Shown here piece by piece: positions 52,243-61,321 of a stretch of 64,000 bases of DNA. Within the stretch, counting starts at the first letter, position 1. Every line of letters begins with the position of its first letter. The stretch lies in NCBI RefSeq assembly GCF_965139335.1, contig NZ_CBCSEL010000001.1. One strand, 5' to 3'. The position numbers were made by a program, and so were the translations under genes. This DNA is from Catellicoccus marimammalium. GTDB lineage: Bacteria > Bacillota > Bacilli > Lactobacillales > Catellicoccaceae. A model generated the notes under the pieces. That model did not search any database. It was not told where the DNA came from and saw only the letters and a program-made list of their open reading frames with translations.

Positions 52243-53679
52243 ATGGCTTTTGAAAGTTTAACAGAACGCTTACAACAAGCAATGTCAAAATTAAAACGTA
52301 AAGGGAAAATTTCACAATCAGATGTAAAAGAAATGATGCGTGAAATTCGTATGGCGTTATTAGATGCTGACGTAAGTTACAAAGTAGTTAAAGATTTTAC
52401 AAAAACAGTTTCTGAACGAGCTGTTGGAAGCGAAGTTTTAGAAAGTTTATCTCCTTCTCAACAAATTGTAAAAATTGTCGATGAAGAATTAACAAAAGTA
52501 TTAGGGGAAGAAACAGTTCCTTTAAATAAATCGCCTAAAATTCCAACGATTATTATGATGGTTGGTTTACAAGGGGCTGGGAAAACGACTTTTGCTGGAA
52601 AATTGGCGAATGATTTAAAACAAAATCAAAAGGCGCGTCCATTATTAATTGCAGGAGACGTTTATCGTCCAGCGGCGATTGACCAATTAAAAACGGTAGG
52701 AGAAATGATTGATGTACCTGTTTTTGAATTGGGTACAGAAGTTAGTCCGGTAGAAATTGTACGCCAAGGATTAGAACTAGCGCATGAAAAGAAAAATGAT
52801 TATGTGATTATCGATACGGCCGGTCGTTTACATATCGATGAAGCACTAATGACAGAGTTAAAAGAAATTAAAGAATTAGCGCAACCTGATGAAATTCTAT
52901 TAACGGTCGATGCGATGTCTGGTCAAGATGCAGTAAATGTCGCAGAAAGTTTCAATGAGCAGCTAGATATTACCGGAGTTGTTTTAACAAAATTAGACGG
53001 GGATACTCGAGGCGGGGCTGCTCTTTCTATTCGTGCAGTAACTGGAAAACCAATCAAATTTGTTGGTACCGGAGAAAAAATGAATGCGATTGAAGTCTTC
53101 CACCCAGACCGCATGTCTAGTCGTATTTTAGGAATGGGTGATTTACTAACTTTAATTGATAAAGCAAGTAAAGAATTCGATGAGAAAAAAGCACTAGAAG
53201 TAACAGAAAAAATGCGTGCTAATACGTTTGATTTCAATGATTTTATTGAACAATTAGATCAAATGATGAATATGGGACCTTTAGAAGATTTAATTAAAAT
53301 GATTCCAGGAATGAGTCAAATTCCAGGAATGAATAACATTGAAATTGACCATAAAGAAATTGCTCGTAAACGTGCGATGATTTTATCTATGACAGAAGAA
53401 GAACGCCAAAATCCAGATCTATTAAATCCAAGTCGTCGTCGTCGTATTGCTCGTGGTTCAGGAAATAGTGAAATTGAAGTTAATCGTATGATTAAACAAT
53501 TTAAACAATCACGTAAAATGATGAGTGACATGACAAAAGGGAATATGCCAAAAGAATTTGAATCTATGTTTGGTCAAGGAGTCAAAGGAAAAATTGGTAA
53601 AGCAGTAATGAGCCGTGAAATGAAAAAAATGAACAAAAAACTGCAAAAAAATAAAAAGAAACGTAAAAAGAAAAAATAA
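52243..53679 (+). CDS. ffh: Signal recognition particle GTPase Ffh
   Basis: 478-aa SRP protein that targets nascent membrane proteins to FtsY/SecYEG with 4.5S/6S RNA. N-domain, then G-domain with GLQGAGKTT near 107, DTAGRLHID near 188 and TKLDGDTRGGA near 246; M-domain with MIPGMSQIPGM and the RNA-binding helix RRRRIARGSGN near 390-400; very lysine-rich C-terminus. Co-transcribed with ylxM. Shine-Dalgarno TAGGTGA precedes the ATG. Confidence 0.96.
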   Translation: MAFESLTERLQQAMSKLKRKGKISQSDVKEMMREIRMALLDADVSYKVVKDFTKTVSERAVGSEVLESLSPSQQIVKIVDEELTKVLGEETVPLNKSPKIPTIIMMVGLQGAGKTTFAGKLANDLKQNQKARPLLIAGDVYRPAAIDQLKTVGEMIDVPVFELGTEVSPVEIVRQGLELAHEKKNDYVIIDTAGRLHIDEALMTELKEIKELAQPDEILLTVDAMSGQDAVNVAESFNEQLDITGVVLTKLDGDTRGGAALSIRAVTGKPIKFVGTGEKMNAIEVFHPDRMSSRILGMGDLLTLIDKASKEFDEKKALEVTEKMRANTFDFNDFIEQLDQMMNMGPLEDLIKMIPGMSQIPGMNNIEIDHKEIARKRAMILSMTEEERQNPDLLNPSRRRRIARGSGNSEIEVNRMIKQFKQSRKMMSDMTKGNMPKEFESMFGQGVKGKIGKAVMSREMKKMNKKLQKNKKKRKKKK

Positions 53680-53680
53680 A

Positions 53681-53709
53681 AAGAGGAGCAAGTAGCTCCT
53701 CTTTTTTAT
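53681..53709. terminator. Bidirectional terminator between ffh and pepC
   Basis: 9-bp stem AAGAGGAGC/GCTCCTCTT (53681-53689 with 53695-53703), loop AAGTA, T-run on the plus strand and an A-run on the left giving a T-run on the minus strand. Confidence 0.9.
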
Positions 53710-53725
53710 CTATTATAATTAAAGA

Positions 53726-55051
53726 CTAAGCTAAAGAATCCCATAAAGGAAGACGAATAGGTTCTTTTTCTAAGTCTGCCTTTAATTCATCTGTTAGATA
53801 ATCTTTGTGAATGACTACTTCATAGACATAGTCATCGAACCAAGCATCATCCATAACAAAGTATCCTTCATGACCAATTTTTTCGCCCCAACTATTTTCT
53901 ACTTTCCAACGATTTGGTGTGCCATCAATCAAGTTAACACCAGTAAATGTCATTGCATGAGAGCAAGCTGCTTGGCGATAACGTAGACGGTCTGCTTTAT
54001 TGAAAGATAGGTCTCCGTCAAATAGTGCTTGATAATTATAAAGATCTTTGGCTAGCCAACCATTTTTACGATCCATTTGTTCTAATACATCACAACCAAA
54101 CCAAGCGGTACGACCATCTAATAATTGTTGAATCGTTAGATGTTTTAAAGTATCTAGTTCGACATTTAAGAAACGAACTGGACGACCGCCAATAATATTA
54201 TCTTCTTCTGGTAAAGAATAAGTTTGATGATATTTGTGATCAGGTGCGTTGCAAAGTACAACATAATCTTCAATAGCAAAAATAGGGTGAACATATTGTT
54301 CATAAAAAGCTTGAGGAGTAAGTTGTAAATCGCGATGGAAGTTTTTATCTTCGTCACGATATTCAAAATCAAAAGTTTCTACTGGTTCACCAAAACATAA
54401 GGTACATAGACGATAAACATCAGCCATAAATTCTTCTTTTAATTGACGTAAATGAGATACATCTTTGTTTTGTTCCCAATCTTCTTTTAATTGTAAAGCA
54501 TCCTTACGTAATTTTAAGTTTAAAAGACGATCGAAATCATCTGTATGGTCACTCACTGCAGTTTCGTGCATTGCTGCTTGAGGAACTAGGCCATATTTTT
54601 GAATTAATGCGACAGCATTATCAAATTGACCGCCATCCCCATTTCCCATTTGTAAAAGTGAGGTTAGTTCACGACTATCTAAATCTAAATCAATTTGTGC
54701 AATAAAGTGTTCAAAGAAAGCATTAGATTTTTCGATACGATCCCAAAAAGATAAATAATTTTGAGAAAATTGGAAATCTTTACAATTGTATTTCTTCGTA
54801 AAAGCGTAGCGGATGGTATTTAATGTGGCAAATAACCAACAACGTCCGCTATCTTTTTGTGCACAAACCTTTCCTGTTTCTAGTTCACAAGAGAATGAAG
54901 GATTTAATGTGTCAGAAGCTTTCTTTTTCTGCTCACATGCTTCATTCAGACCGACATTAGCAATTGCATTTTGTAACCATTGGTCACGAGTGTCTTTGTT
55001 CCATTTTGTTTGATAAGTTTTGATTTGTTCCATCAATAATTTTTCATCCAT
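53726..55051 (-). CDS. pepC: Aminopeptidase C (C1B cysteine peptidase)
   Basis: 441-aa cytoplasmic bleomycin-hydrolase-type aminopeptidase that releases N-terminal residues during peptide utilisation. The papain-like catalytic set is visible: Cys in QKDSGRCWLFA near 71, His in CSHAMTFTGVN near 376, Asn in VENSWGEKIG near 397. Typical homohexameric PepC length. AGGAGGGA precedes the ATG on the minus strand. It is convergent with ffh and lies next to divergent VOC/serine-hydrolase genes. Confidence 0.95.
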   Translation of the reverse strand: MDEKLLMEQIKTYQTKWNKDTRDQWLQNAIANVGLNEACEQKKKASDTLNPSFSCELETGKVCAQKDSGRCWLFATLNTIRYAFTKKYNCKDFQFSQNYLSFWDRIEKSNAFFEHFIAQIDLDLDSRELTSLLQMGNGDGGQFDNAVALIQKYGLVPQAAMHETAVSDHTDDFDRLLNLKLRKDALQLKEDWEQNKDVSHLRQLKEEFMADVYRLCTLCFGEPVETFDFEYRDEDKNFHRDLQLTPQAFYEQYVHPIFAIEDYVVLCNAPDHKYHQTYSLPEEDNIIGGRPVRFLNVELDTLKHLTIQQLLDGRTAWFGCDVLEQMDRKNGWLAKDLYNYQALFDGDLSFNKADRLRYRQAACSHAMTFTGVNLIDGTPNRWKVENSWGEKIGHEGYFVMDDAWFDDYVYEVVIHKDYLTDELKADLEKEPIRLPLWDSLA

Positions 55052-55111
55052 GATGAATCCCTCCTCATTTTCATAGTACGCCTTTTTGATTTAATTTTCC
55101 AGAAAAAGTGT

Positions 55112-55117
55112 ATTCTA
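55112..55117 (-). promoter_or_regulatory. Candidate extended -10 for pepC
   Basis: Minus strand TAGAAT (complement of 55112-55117) with TG one base upstream; the AT-rich -35 region is not informative. About 60 bases before the pepC ATG. Confidence 0.35.
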
Positions 55118-55228
55118 TCACAAAAAAATATTTAATTTTTTTGAAAAAATAAATTATTCATATTTTAAGCTAAGAAGATAATTTAGGAGAGATAAGGGCT
55201 ATCGCTTTATTTTAGATAGTAGTATTGC

Positions 55229-55234
55229 TAGAAT
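55229..55234 (+). promoter_or_regulatory. Candidate extended -10 for the VOC/serine-hydrolase pair
   Basis: TAGAAT (55229-55234) preceded by TGC; -35 poor. 33 bases before the VOC start. Confidence 0.35.
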
Positions 55235-55267
55235 AAGATTAGATAATTATGGGAGAAAGGAGATATT

Positions 55268-56017
55268 ATGAATCAGTCTGTTTTAAGTTTAAATTATATT
55301 TCAATTGCAACATGCAACTTTGAAGAAATGTTAACTTTCTATACAGAAGAATTACATTTAGATGCATTAAGCTTTGAAAATGATTTAGTATATTTAGGAA
55401 ATAAAAAAGACCAAGCGATTTTATTTATGTTAGTGGAAGAGGAAGAATTGGAACAGCCAATTGTGAATGAAAAGCGTGCATTAAATCATATTAGTTTTAG
55501 TGTTCCAACAGAAGAACAATTTTTATCTCTTTATGAAACGTTAAAAAATCATGGATACGAGTGCTCTGATTTCCATGCTTATTGTGCAGGTCGTTGTTTT
55601 ATTACGAACGATCCAGATGGAAATCAAATTGAAATTTGTTTACCTTTCGAAATTGAATATCATCGTATTCATTTAGAACACATTCATTTACGTGTGCCAC
55701 ACTTAAAACAAACGCTATCTTTCTATCATGACTGTTTGCATTTAACGGTAGAAGAAGAAGATAATGCTTATTTAGTCTATGGAGTAGGTTGTCAACCACT
55801 GATTGCTTTAGAAAAAGAAAGTCATCCAGAATATCATGAAAATCGAATCGATTTTATTGCATTAGAAGTTCCTTCAATGAAAGCAGTAGATGACTTATAT
55901 GAAAACTTACAAGAACGTGGATGGAATTGTTACTACAATAGAGGGAAACGTATTGTTCAATTTTTAGATGACAATGGTATTTCTTATTGGATTCAAGCCA
56001 AAGAGTTAGAAGAATGA
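55268..56017 (+). CDS. Two-domain VOC (glyoxalase/extradiol-dioxygenase-like) protein
   Basis: 249 aa with two tandem VOC modules (about 8-128 and 134-245). Candidate metal ligands: H in ALNHISFSV and E in GNQIEICLPF of module 1, H in HIHLRVPHL of module 2; the layout resembles CatE-type catechol 2,3-dioxygenases and YfiE-like proteins. Reaction and substrate are unknown. GAAAGGAG precedes ATG. Stop and start of the next gene overlap as ATGA, so the two are translationally coupled and probably act together. Confidence 0.75.
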   Translation: MNQSVLSLNYISIATCNFEEMLTFYTEELHLDALSFENDLVYLGNKKDQAILFMLVEEEELEQPIVNEKRALNHISFSVPTEEQFLSLYETLKNHGYECSDFHAYCAGRCFITNDPDGNQIEICLPFEIEYHRIHLEHIHLRVPHLKQTLSFYHDCLHLTVEEEDNAYLVYGVGCQPLIALEKESHPEYHENRIDFIALEVPSMKAVDDLYENLQERGWNCYYNRGKRIVQFLDDNGISYWIQAKELEE

Positions 56018-56994
56018 GAGATACAGAACAGCAAATCATAGAAATGTGTCAAAAAGAAGTCATTTCTTATGCGCAAGTTGCTTATTTCTCTCATCAACAA
56101 TGGAAAAAAGAATGGGTGAATTCTGAAGGTATTTATCCAATAACGTCACCTTGTAATCTTCAATTTGATATTGCTTCTTTAACAAAAGTTTTAGGGACAA
56201 CACCTATTATTTTACAATTGTTAAAAGAAAAAAGAATTGCTCTAACCGATAAAGTAAGTACTTATTTACCGATTAAAAATCAGGACTTGGAAATTATTCA
56301 TTTATTAACACATACGAGCAATTTTGTTGGCTATATCCCTAATCGCAATCAATTACCCGCCGACCAGTTGGAAAAAGCGTTATATGAAGAAATGAATCCA
56401 GGAAACTTATTAGGAAAAGAAGTTCAATATTCAGATATTAATTTTATTTATTTAGGGATGATTATTGAACAAATTTATTATAAACCCGTTCAGCAAGTGA
56501 TTAAAGAGGAGATATTAAATAAGAAATCCTTGCAAAATACAACATTTCATCCTATGGCCCAACAATGTATTCCTACAGACTGGAGAGAGAAAGGGATACG
56601 TAGAAGAGGAGAAGTTCATGATCCAAAGGCAAGAATTTTACAAGAGCGTTGTGGAAGCGCAGGCTTATTTTCTACTTTAGATGATTTATGCGTCTTGATA
56701 GAAGAATATTTGTCATTACCTATCAACTCATTTGTCCAAACTTATTTACAACAAGTTTGGACTAAAGAGGCTAAAGGCAGAACTCGAAGCTTAGGATGGG
56801 TCGTGGAAGAAGAAGCTGAAACATTAACCTTATCACATACAGGATATACAGGGATGTATCTTTGTTGGAATCAAGAAAAACAAAAAGCATTTATCTTTTT
56901 GAGTCAACGTTTTGATCACGGAGATGATAATGCAACTTATTTAACTTATCGTGATTCACTTATTCAAAAGTATATTATGGAAGAAAATCTATAG
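56014..56994 (+). CDS. Serine hydrolase, beta-lactamase class C/esterase family
   Basis: 326 aa. Class-C-type motifs: SxxK in IASLTKVLG near 60, a Tyr-x-Asn-like YSDINF near 145 (Y-S-D instead of Y-x-N), and HTG in LSHTGYTG near 278. No signal peptide is evident, so it looks cytoplasmic, unlike true class C beta-lactamases; an esterase or D-amino-acid-peptidase-like role is more likely. I start at ATG 56014, the ATGA overlap with the VOC gene; the frame opens earlier (55987) inside that gene. Confidence 0.8.
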   Translation: MRDTEQQIIEMCQKEVISYAQVAYFSHQQWKKEWVNSEGIYPITSPCNLQFDIASLTKVLGTTPIILQLLKEKRIALTDKVSTYLPIKNQDLEIIHLLTHTSNFVGYIPNRNQLPADQLEKALYEEMNPGNLLGKEVQYSDINFIYLGMIIEQIYYKPVQQVIKEEILNKKSLQNTTFHPMAQQCIPTDWREKGIRRRGEVHDPKARILQERCGSAGLFSTLDDLCVLIEEYLSLPINSFVQTYLQQVWTKEAKGRTRSLGWVVEEEAETLTLSHTGYTGMYLCWNQEKQKAFIFLSQRFDHGDDNATYLTYRDSLIQKYIMEENL

Positions 56995-57022
56995 AAGAAA
57001 GTATTTTACTTTCTTCTTTTTG
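56993..57022 (+). terminator. Intrinsic terminator after the serine hydrolase
   Basis: 11-bp stem AGAAGAAAGTA/TACTTTCTTCT (56993-57003 with 57007-57017), loop TTT, T5. Confidence 0.9.
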
Positions 57023-57050
57023 TTTTTTATGTAATAAATCATGATATAAT
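57020..57050 (+). promoter_or_regulatory. Probable manA promoter (extended -10)
   Basis: TATAAT (57045-57050) with TG one base upstream (57042-57043); a -35-like TTGTTT (57020-57025) is 19 bases away and overlaps the preceding T-run. Confidence 0.55.
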
Positions 57051-57103
57051 AGAAGGAACAAAATATGAAGAAGACTATCAAAGTAGAGTTAAAGGAGAAA
57101 ATA

Positions 57104-58066
57104 ATGAAAGAAGTATTATTTTTAAACCCAGTATTCCAAGAACGTATTTGGGGCGGAAATCGTCTACATGAAGAGTTTGGATATGAAATCCCAAGTGATA
57201 AAACAGGAGAATGTTGGGCCATCAGTGGTCATAAGAATGGAGAAGCGACTATTAAAAATGGAGAATGGAAAGGAGAGTCTTTAGCTCATCTTTATGCCAA
57301 TCATCCAGAATTTTTTGGTGAAAAAGAAAAAGGACAAAACTTCCCACTATTAGTAAAAGTATTAGATGCAAAAGCAGATTTATCTGTACAAGTTCACCCA
57401 GGAGATGAATATGCTCAAGAATTTGAAGGAGAACTTGGAAAAACAGAGTGCTGGTATGTACTAGATTGTCAACCAAATGCTAAAATTGTTTATGGTCATA
57501 ATGCAAAAACAAAAGAAGAATTAAAAACATGGATTGAAGAAGGAAAATGGTCTGAATTATTACATGAAGTTCCTGTTCAAAAAGGAGATTTCTTCTATGT
57601 ACCAAGTGGAATGGTTCATGCAATTGGGGAAGGAATTATGATTTTAGAAATTCAACAAAGTAGTGATACGACTTATCGTGTTTATGATTATGATCGTAAA
57701 GATGATGCAGGAAACTTACGTGAATTACATTTAAAACAAGCATTAGATGTAATTACTGTTCCTTGTGAATATCCAGTATGTAAAAAAGTAGAAGAGCATA
57801 CAAAAGGTGGAGTAGTAACAACACTAGCAGAAGAGCATTACTTCTCTGTTTATCGTTGGGATATCGATGGTATTTTCCATTGGCAACAAAAAGCTCCTTA
57901 TACTTTAGTAAGTATTATTGATGGAGCTGGTCGTTTAATCGTTGATGGTACATCTTATGAGCTACAAAAAGGAGATCACTTCTTGTTACCTTACGATGTA
58001 ACCGATACACAATGGGAAGGTAAGTTTACTGCTGTTTTAGCAAATAATAGTCAAAAAAGAGCGTAA
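57104..58066 (+). CDS. manA: Mannose-6-phosphate isomerase
   Basis: 320-aa zinc enzyme interconverting mannose-6-P and fructose-6-P in mannose use and GDP-mannose-type precursor supply. The cupin metal motif SVQVHPGDEYA near 92, KTECWYVL near 112, and HAIGEGIMILEIQQSSDTTY near 172 are characteristic of type I ManA of Firmicutes. I start at ATG 57104, four bases plus from AAAGGAG; the frame extends to ATG 57065, whose upstream has only a promoter. Own promoter and terminator. Confidence 0.93.
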   Translation: MKEVLFLNPVFQERIWGGNRLHEEFGYEIPSDKTGECWAISGHKNGEATIKNGEWKGESLAHLYANHPEFFGEKEKGQNFPLLVKVLDAKADLSVQVHPGDEYAQEFEGELGKTECWYVLDCQPNAKIVYGHNAKTKEELKTWIEEGKWSELLHEVPVQKGDFFYVPSGMVHAIGEGIMILEIQQSSDTTYRVYDYDRKDDAGNLRELHLKQALDVITVPCEYPVCKKVEEHTKGGVVTTLAEEHYFSVYRWDIDGIFHWQQKAPYTLVSIIDGAGRLIVDGTSYELQKGDHFLLPYDVTDTQWEGKFTAVLANNSQKRA

Positions 58067-58068
58067 CA

Positions 58069-58094
58069 AAAGGGACTCTGGTAGTCCCTTTTTC
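58069..58094 (+). terminator. Intrinsic terminator after manA
   Basis: 9-bp stem AAAGGGACT/AGTCCCTTT (58069-58077 with 58083-58091), loop CTGGT, T-run. Confidence 0.9.
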
Positions 58095-58126
58095 TTATCA
58101 TTACAAGGGAAAGCGTTAGATAAACG

Positions 58127-58155
58127 TTGACCCGTGTTCAAATATTCAATATAAT
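58127..58155 (+). promoter_or_regulatory. Strong promoter of the yqeG-tmcAL operon
   Basis: TTGACC (58127-58132), 17-base spacer, TATAAT (58150-58155): eleven of twelve consensus bases, about 39 bases before yqeG. Confidence 0.82.
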
Positions 58156-58193
58156 TTTTCTGTAATGAGTAAGAAACAGAGAAAGGAAAGAAA

Positions 58194-58715
58194 ATGTTAA
58201 AATCATTTCAACCAACGTGGCAAATTCGTTCTATTACCAAAATCACTCCTTCTCAATGGAAAAAAGAAGGAATCCAAACCATTTTGACGGATTTAGATAA
58301 TACTTTGGTTTCATGGAAAGAGCCACTACCTACACAGGAATTAAAAGATTGGGTTCACTACTTGCAATCAGAAGGAATCCAAATCATTATTATCTCTAAT
58401 AATAATAAAGAGCGTGTTCAATTAGTAGCACAAGAACTAGGCGTTGATTATATTTCTCGTGCTTTAAAACCATTGCCAACTGGGATTTTAAAAGCTATTC
58501 ATCGCTACCATTTAAATAAAGAAGAGGTTGTTATGGTTGGAGATCAATTAATGACTGATATTCAAGCAGCACGTCTAGCAGGTGTTCGCTCTATTTTAGT
58601 ACAACCTCTAGTAAATACGGATTCTAAAGCAACGAAATTCAATCGTTTGATGGAAAATAAAGTAAAACAAAAACTACAAGCCGCAAACCTTTGGCACTGG
58701 GAGGATCAATTATAA
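58194..58715 (+). CDS. yqeG: YqeG-type HAD (IIIA) phosphatase
   Basis: 173 aa HAD-superfamily phosphatase. Motif I TDLDNTLVSW near 33, motif II IISNNN near 66, motif IV MVGDQLMTDI near 118. Substrate is not established in most bacteria. AAAGGAAAG precedes ATG 58194. It heads the operon in which each stop overlaps or nearly touches the next start (TAATG with yqeH), as in many Firmicutes. Confidence 0.93.
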   Translation: MLKSFQPTWQIRSITKITPSQWKKEGIQTILTDLDNTLVSWKEPLPTQELKDWVHYLQSEGIQIIIISNNNKERVQLVAQELGVDYISRALKPLPTGILKAIHRYHLNKEEVVMVGDQLMTDIQAARLAGVRSILVQPLVNTDSKATKFNRLMENKVKQKLQAANLWHWEDQL

Positions 58716-59830
58716 TGGAACAAGAAGAATTACATTGTATTGGTTGTGGGGTACCGATTCAAACCGAAGATAAAGAAGGACTAGGATATACACCAAAAAG
58801 TTCTTTACAAAAATCAGAAGAATCTGGAAAGGCGTTATATTGCCAACGTTGTTTCCGTCTACGTCATTATAATGAGATACAAGATGTCTCTTTAACGGAT
58901 GATGATTTTTTACGTTTATTAAATGAAATTCGTACAAAAGATGCTTTGATTATTAATGTGGTAGATATTTTTGACTTCAATGGTAGTATCATTAAAGGAT
59001 TACATCGTTTCATTGGAGATAATGAACTATTATTAGTAGGAAATAAACGTGATTTATTACCTAAATCATTGAAAAAAGGTCGTTTAATTCAATGGATGAA
59101 GGAACGTGCTCATGAAATAGGGCTACGTCCAGAAGAAGTGTTATTAACGAGTGCGAAAAAGAAAGAAGACGTATTAGAATTATTATCAACCATTGAAGAA
59201 TATCGTCAAGGGCGTGATGTTTACATTGTTGGTGTTACGAATGTTGGAAAATCAACATTAATTAACGCAATTATTCAAGCAGCAGTCGGAGAAGAGAGTG
59301 TGATTACTACTTCTCAATTCCCAGGAACGACGTTAGATTTAATTGAGATTCCTCTAGATGATGGACATTATATCATTGATACTCCAGGAATTATTCATCG
59401 TGAGCAAATGGCCCACTATCTAAGTCCAAATGACTTAAAAGCAATTACACCTAAAAAAGAACTAAAACCAAAAACCTATCAATTAAATGCGGGGCAAACA
59501 CTATTTTTAGGTGGATTAGCTCGTTTTGATTATTTAGAAGGAGATAAAGGTTCATTTGTTGTATATACTGCGCGTGATTTAATGATTCATCGTACAAAAT
59601 TAGAAAAAGCAGATGCATTTTATCAAAAACATGTGGGAGAACTATTACAGCCTCCTACAGATTTAGAACATTATCCTTTACCAGAACTTGTTCGTTTTGA
59701 ATTTACAGCAAAAGAAAAAATGGACATCGTCTTTTCTGGTCTAGGATGGATTACCGTACCAAAAGGAAGTAAAATTGCTGGATGGGCTCCTAAAGGGGTA
59801 GCAGTTATTCGTCGTAAAGCATTAATTTAA
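58715..59830 (+). CDS. yqeH: Circularly permuted GTPase YqeH
   Basis: 371-aa ribosome-assembly GTPase for the 30S subunit. N-terminal zinc finger CIGCG ... CQRCFRLRHY (about 6-50), then the permuted order G4 NKRD near 110, G1 GVTNVGKST near 170, G3 DTPG near 222. C-terminal domain follows. I start at ATG 58715, overlapping the yqeG stop by one base and ten bases from GGGAGG; an earlier ATG in yqeG is unsupported. Confidence 0.95.
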   Translation: MEQEELHCIGCGVPIQTEDKEGLGYTPKSSLQKSEESGKALYCQRCFRLRHYNEIQDVSLTDDDFLRLLNEIRTKDALIINVVDIFDFNGSIIKGLHRFIGDNELLLVGNKRDLLPKSLKKGRLIQWMKERAHEIGLRPEEVLLTSAKKKEDVLELLSTIEEYRQGRDVYIVGVTNVGKSTLINAIIQAAVGEESVITTSQFPGTTLDLIEIPLDDGHYIIDTPGIIHREQMAHYLSPNDLKAITPKKELKPKTYQLNAGQTLFLGGLARFDYLEGDKGSFVVYTARDLMIHRTKLEKADAFYQKHVGELLQPPTDLEHYPLPELVRFEFTAKEKMDIVFSGLGWITVPKGSKIAGWAPKGVAVIRRKALI

Positions 59831-59850
59831 AGATAGAAAGGAATTCATTT

Positions 59851-60159
59851 ATGTTACGTGGAAAACAAAAACGTTATTTAAGAAGCCAAGCGCACCATAT
59901 GCAACCGATTTTTCAAATTGGAAAAAATGGTGTAAGTCCAGAGTTACTACAACAAGTAGATGATGCTTTGGAAAAACGTGAATTATTTAAAGTAAGCTTG
60001 CTACAAAATACCGATGAAATCGCTGAAGATGTAGCAGAAATTTTTGAAGAAGAATTAGGTGCACAAGTTGTGCAAATTATTGGCCGTATTCTAGTTGTTT
60101 ATCGCCCAAGTTCAAAAGAAAAAAATCAACGTTATTCAACCGAGGTGAATCGTATTTAA
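59851..60159 (+). CDS. yhbY: CRM-domain RNA-binding protein YhbY
   Basis: 102-aa CRS1/YhbY RNA-binding protein linked to 50S assembly. Family blocks: LRGKQKRYLRSQAHHMQPIF and IGKNGVSPELLQQVDDALEK at the start, IIGRILVVYRP near the end. GAAAGGAA precedes the ATG. Stop and nadD start overlap (TAATG). The aroE gene that separates yqeH and yhbY in B. subtilis is absent. Confidence 0.94.
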   Translation: MLRGKQKRYLRSQAHHMQPIFQIGKNGVSPELLQQVDDALEKRELFKVSLLQNTDEIAEDVAEIFEEELGAQVVQIIGRILVVYRPSSKEKNQRYSTEVNRI

Positions 60160-60716
60160 TGCGAGTTGGTTTATTAGGTGGGAGCTTTAATCCCGTTCAC
60201 AATATGCATTTATTTATTGCCCAAAAGGCAAAAGAGCAATATCAGTTAGATGAAGTATACTTACTTCCTGCTTATGTTTCACCGCATAAAATAGGACAAA
60301 AAATGGCCAGTGTAAAGGATCGCTGTGAAATGCTATCTTTAGCTATTGCACATAATGCAGATTTGAAGATTGAATATCTTGATGTTATGCGAGAAGAACC
60401 AAGTTATACTTACCATACCATCTGTCAATTACAAGAAAAGTATCCAGAAAATGAATATTTTTTTATTATCGGTGGAGATCAAATTGCTAACTTAGATCAA
60501 TGGTATCGAATTGAAGAACTAAAACAAAAAATCCAATTTATTGGAGTGAGTAGAAATCAAGTGGATGTGCCTAAAGGGATTTTGCCGCTACTTATCCCAC
60601 AATATGAATTGAGTTCTTCTTATATTCGACAACAATGTCATGAAGGAAAAAGTATTCGTTATTTAGTACCTGATGCTGTAAATGCGTATATTCAAGAAAA
60701 GGAGTTGTATCAATAA
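60159..60716 (+). CDS. nadD: Nicotinate-mononucleotide adenylyltransferase
   Basis: 185-aa NAD-biosynthesis enzyme. The nucleotidyltransferase motif is LLGGSFNPVHNMHLFIA (about 5-21), where the usual H-x-G-H reads HNMH; lactic-acid-bacterial NadD commonly has HNAH there, so this looks like a lineage variant. The second motif is SSSYIRQQ near 153. Overlaps yhbY and yqeK by TAATG. Confidence 0.94.
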   Translation: MRVGLLGGSFNPVHNMHLFIAQKAKEQYQLDEVYLLPAYVSPHKIGQKMASVKDRCEMLSLAIAHNADLKIEYLDVMREEPSYTYHTICQLQEKYPENEYFFIIGGDQIANLDQWYRIEELKQKIQFIGVSRNQVDVPKGILPLLIPQYELSSSYIRQQCHEGKSIRYLVPDAVNAYIQEKELYQ

Positions 60717-61312
60717 TGGAAGAAAAAATTGTTTATCAAAGTAGTTGGATTCCTTATACAAGAGATCAGTTATTAGAAAAAATTAAACGTAGTATGAGTG
60801 AACGTCGTTTTCAACATGTATTAGGAGTAGAAGAAACAGCAATTGAATTAGCGAAACGCTATGGAGAAGATATCAATATGGCGAGTTTAGCAGCGTTACT
60901 CCATGATTATGGAAAAGAACGTTCAGATGCTTCTTATTTATCTTTAATTGAAAAACACCATTGCGATTATATTAAAGCCTATGGTAATAACATTTGGCAT
61001 GGATTATTAGGAGTTGAACTAATTCGTCATGAATTAGAAGTAAACAATGATTATGTATTACATGCGGTTCAAGTTCATACTACAGGAGCACCTCATATGA
61101 CGTTACTTGATAAAATTATTTTTGTGGCGGATTATATTGAACCACATCGTCATTTTCCAGGAGTTGATACCGCTCGCCTATTAGCTGAACAAGACTTAAA
61201 TGCGGCGGTTGCGTATGAATTAAAACATACATTATTACATTTAATTTCAGAAAATCAACCGGTCTATCCATTAACATTAGAAGCATATAACAAATGGGTA
61301 GCTCATATTTAG
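60716..61312 (+). CDS. yqeK: HD-domain phosphohydrolase YqeK (symmetrical Ap4A hydrolase type)
   Basis: 198 aa. HD residues: H in FQHVLGVEETA near 34, ALLHDYGKE near 61 (HD), HGLLG near 92, VHTTG near 117 and IFVADYIEP near 132. Hydrolyses diadenosine tetraphosphate in related bacteria and is conserved with nadD. Overlaps nadD by one base; rsfS starts nine bases after it behind AGGAGG. Confidence 0.92.
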   Translation: MEEKIVYQSSWIPYTRDQLLEKIKRSMSERRFQHVLGVEETAIELAKRYGEDINMASLAALLHDYGKERSDASYLSLIEKHHCDYIKAYGNNIWHGLLGVELIRHELEVNNDYVLHAVQVHTTGAPHMTLLDKIIFVADYIEPHRHFPGVDTARLLAEQDLNAAVAYELKHTLLHLISENQPVYPLTLEAYNKWVAHI

Positions 61313-61321
61313 GAGGATATT

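Noticed and set aside
58101..58120. cre-like GAAAGCGTT before yqeG
   Set aside because: Only the left half of the consensus is present; the right half (terminal CA) does not match.
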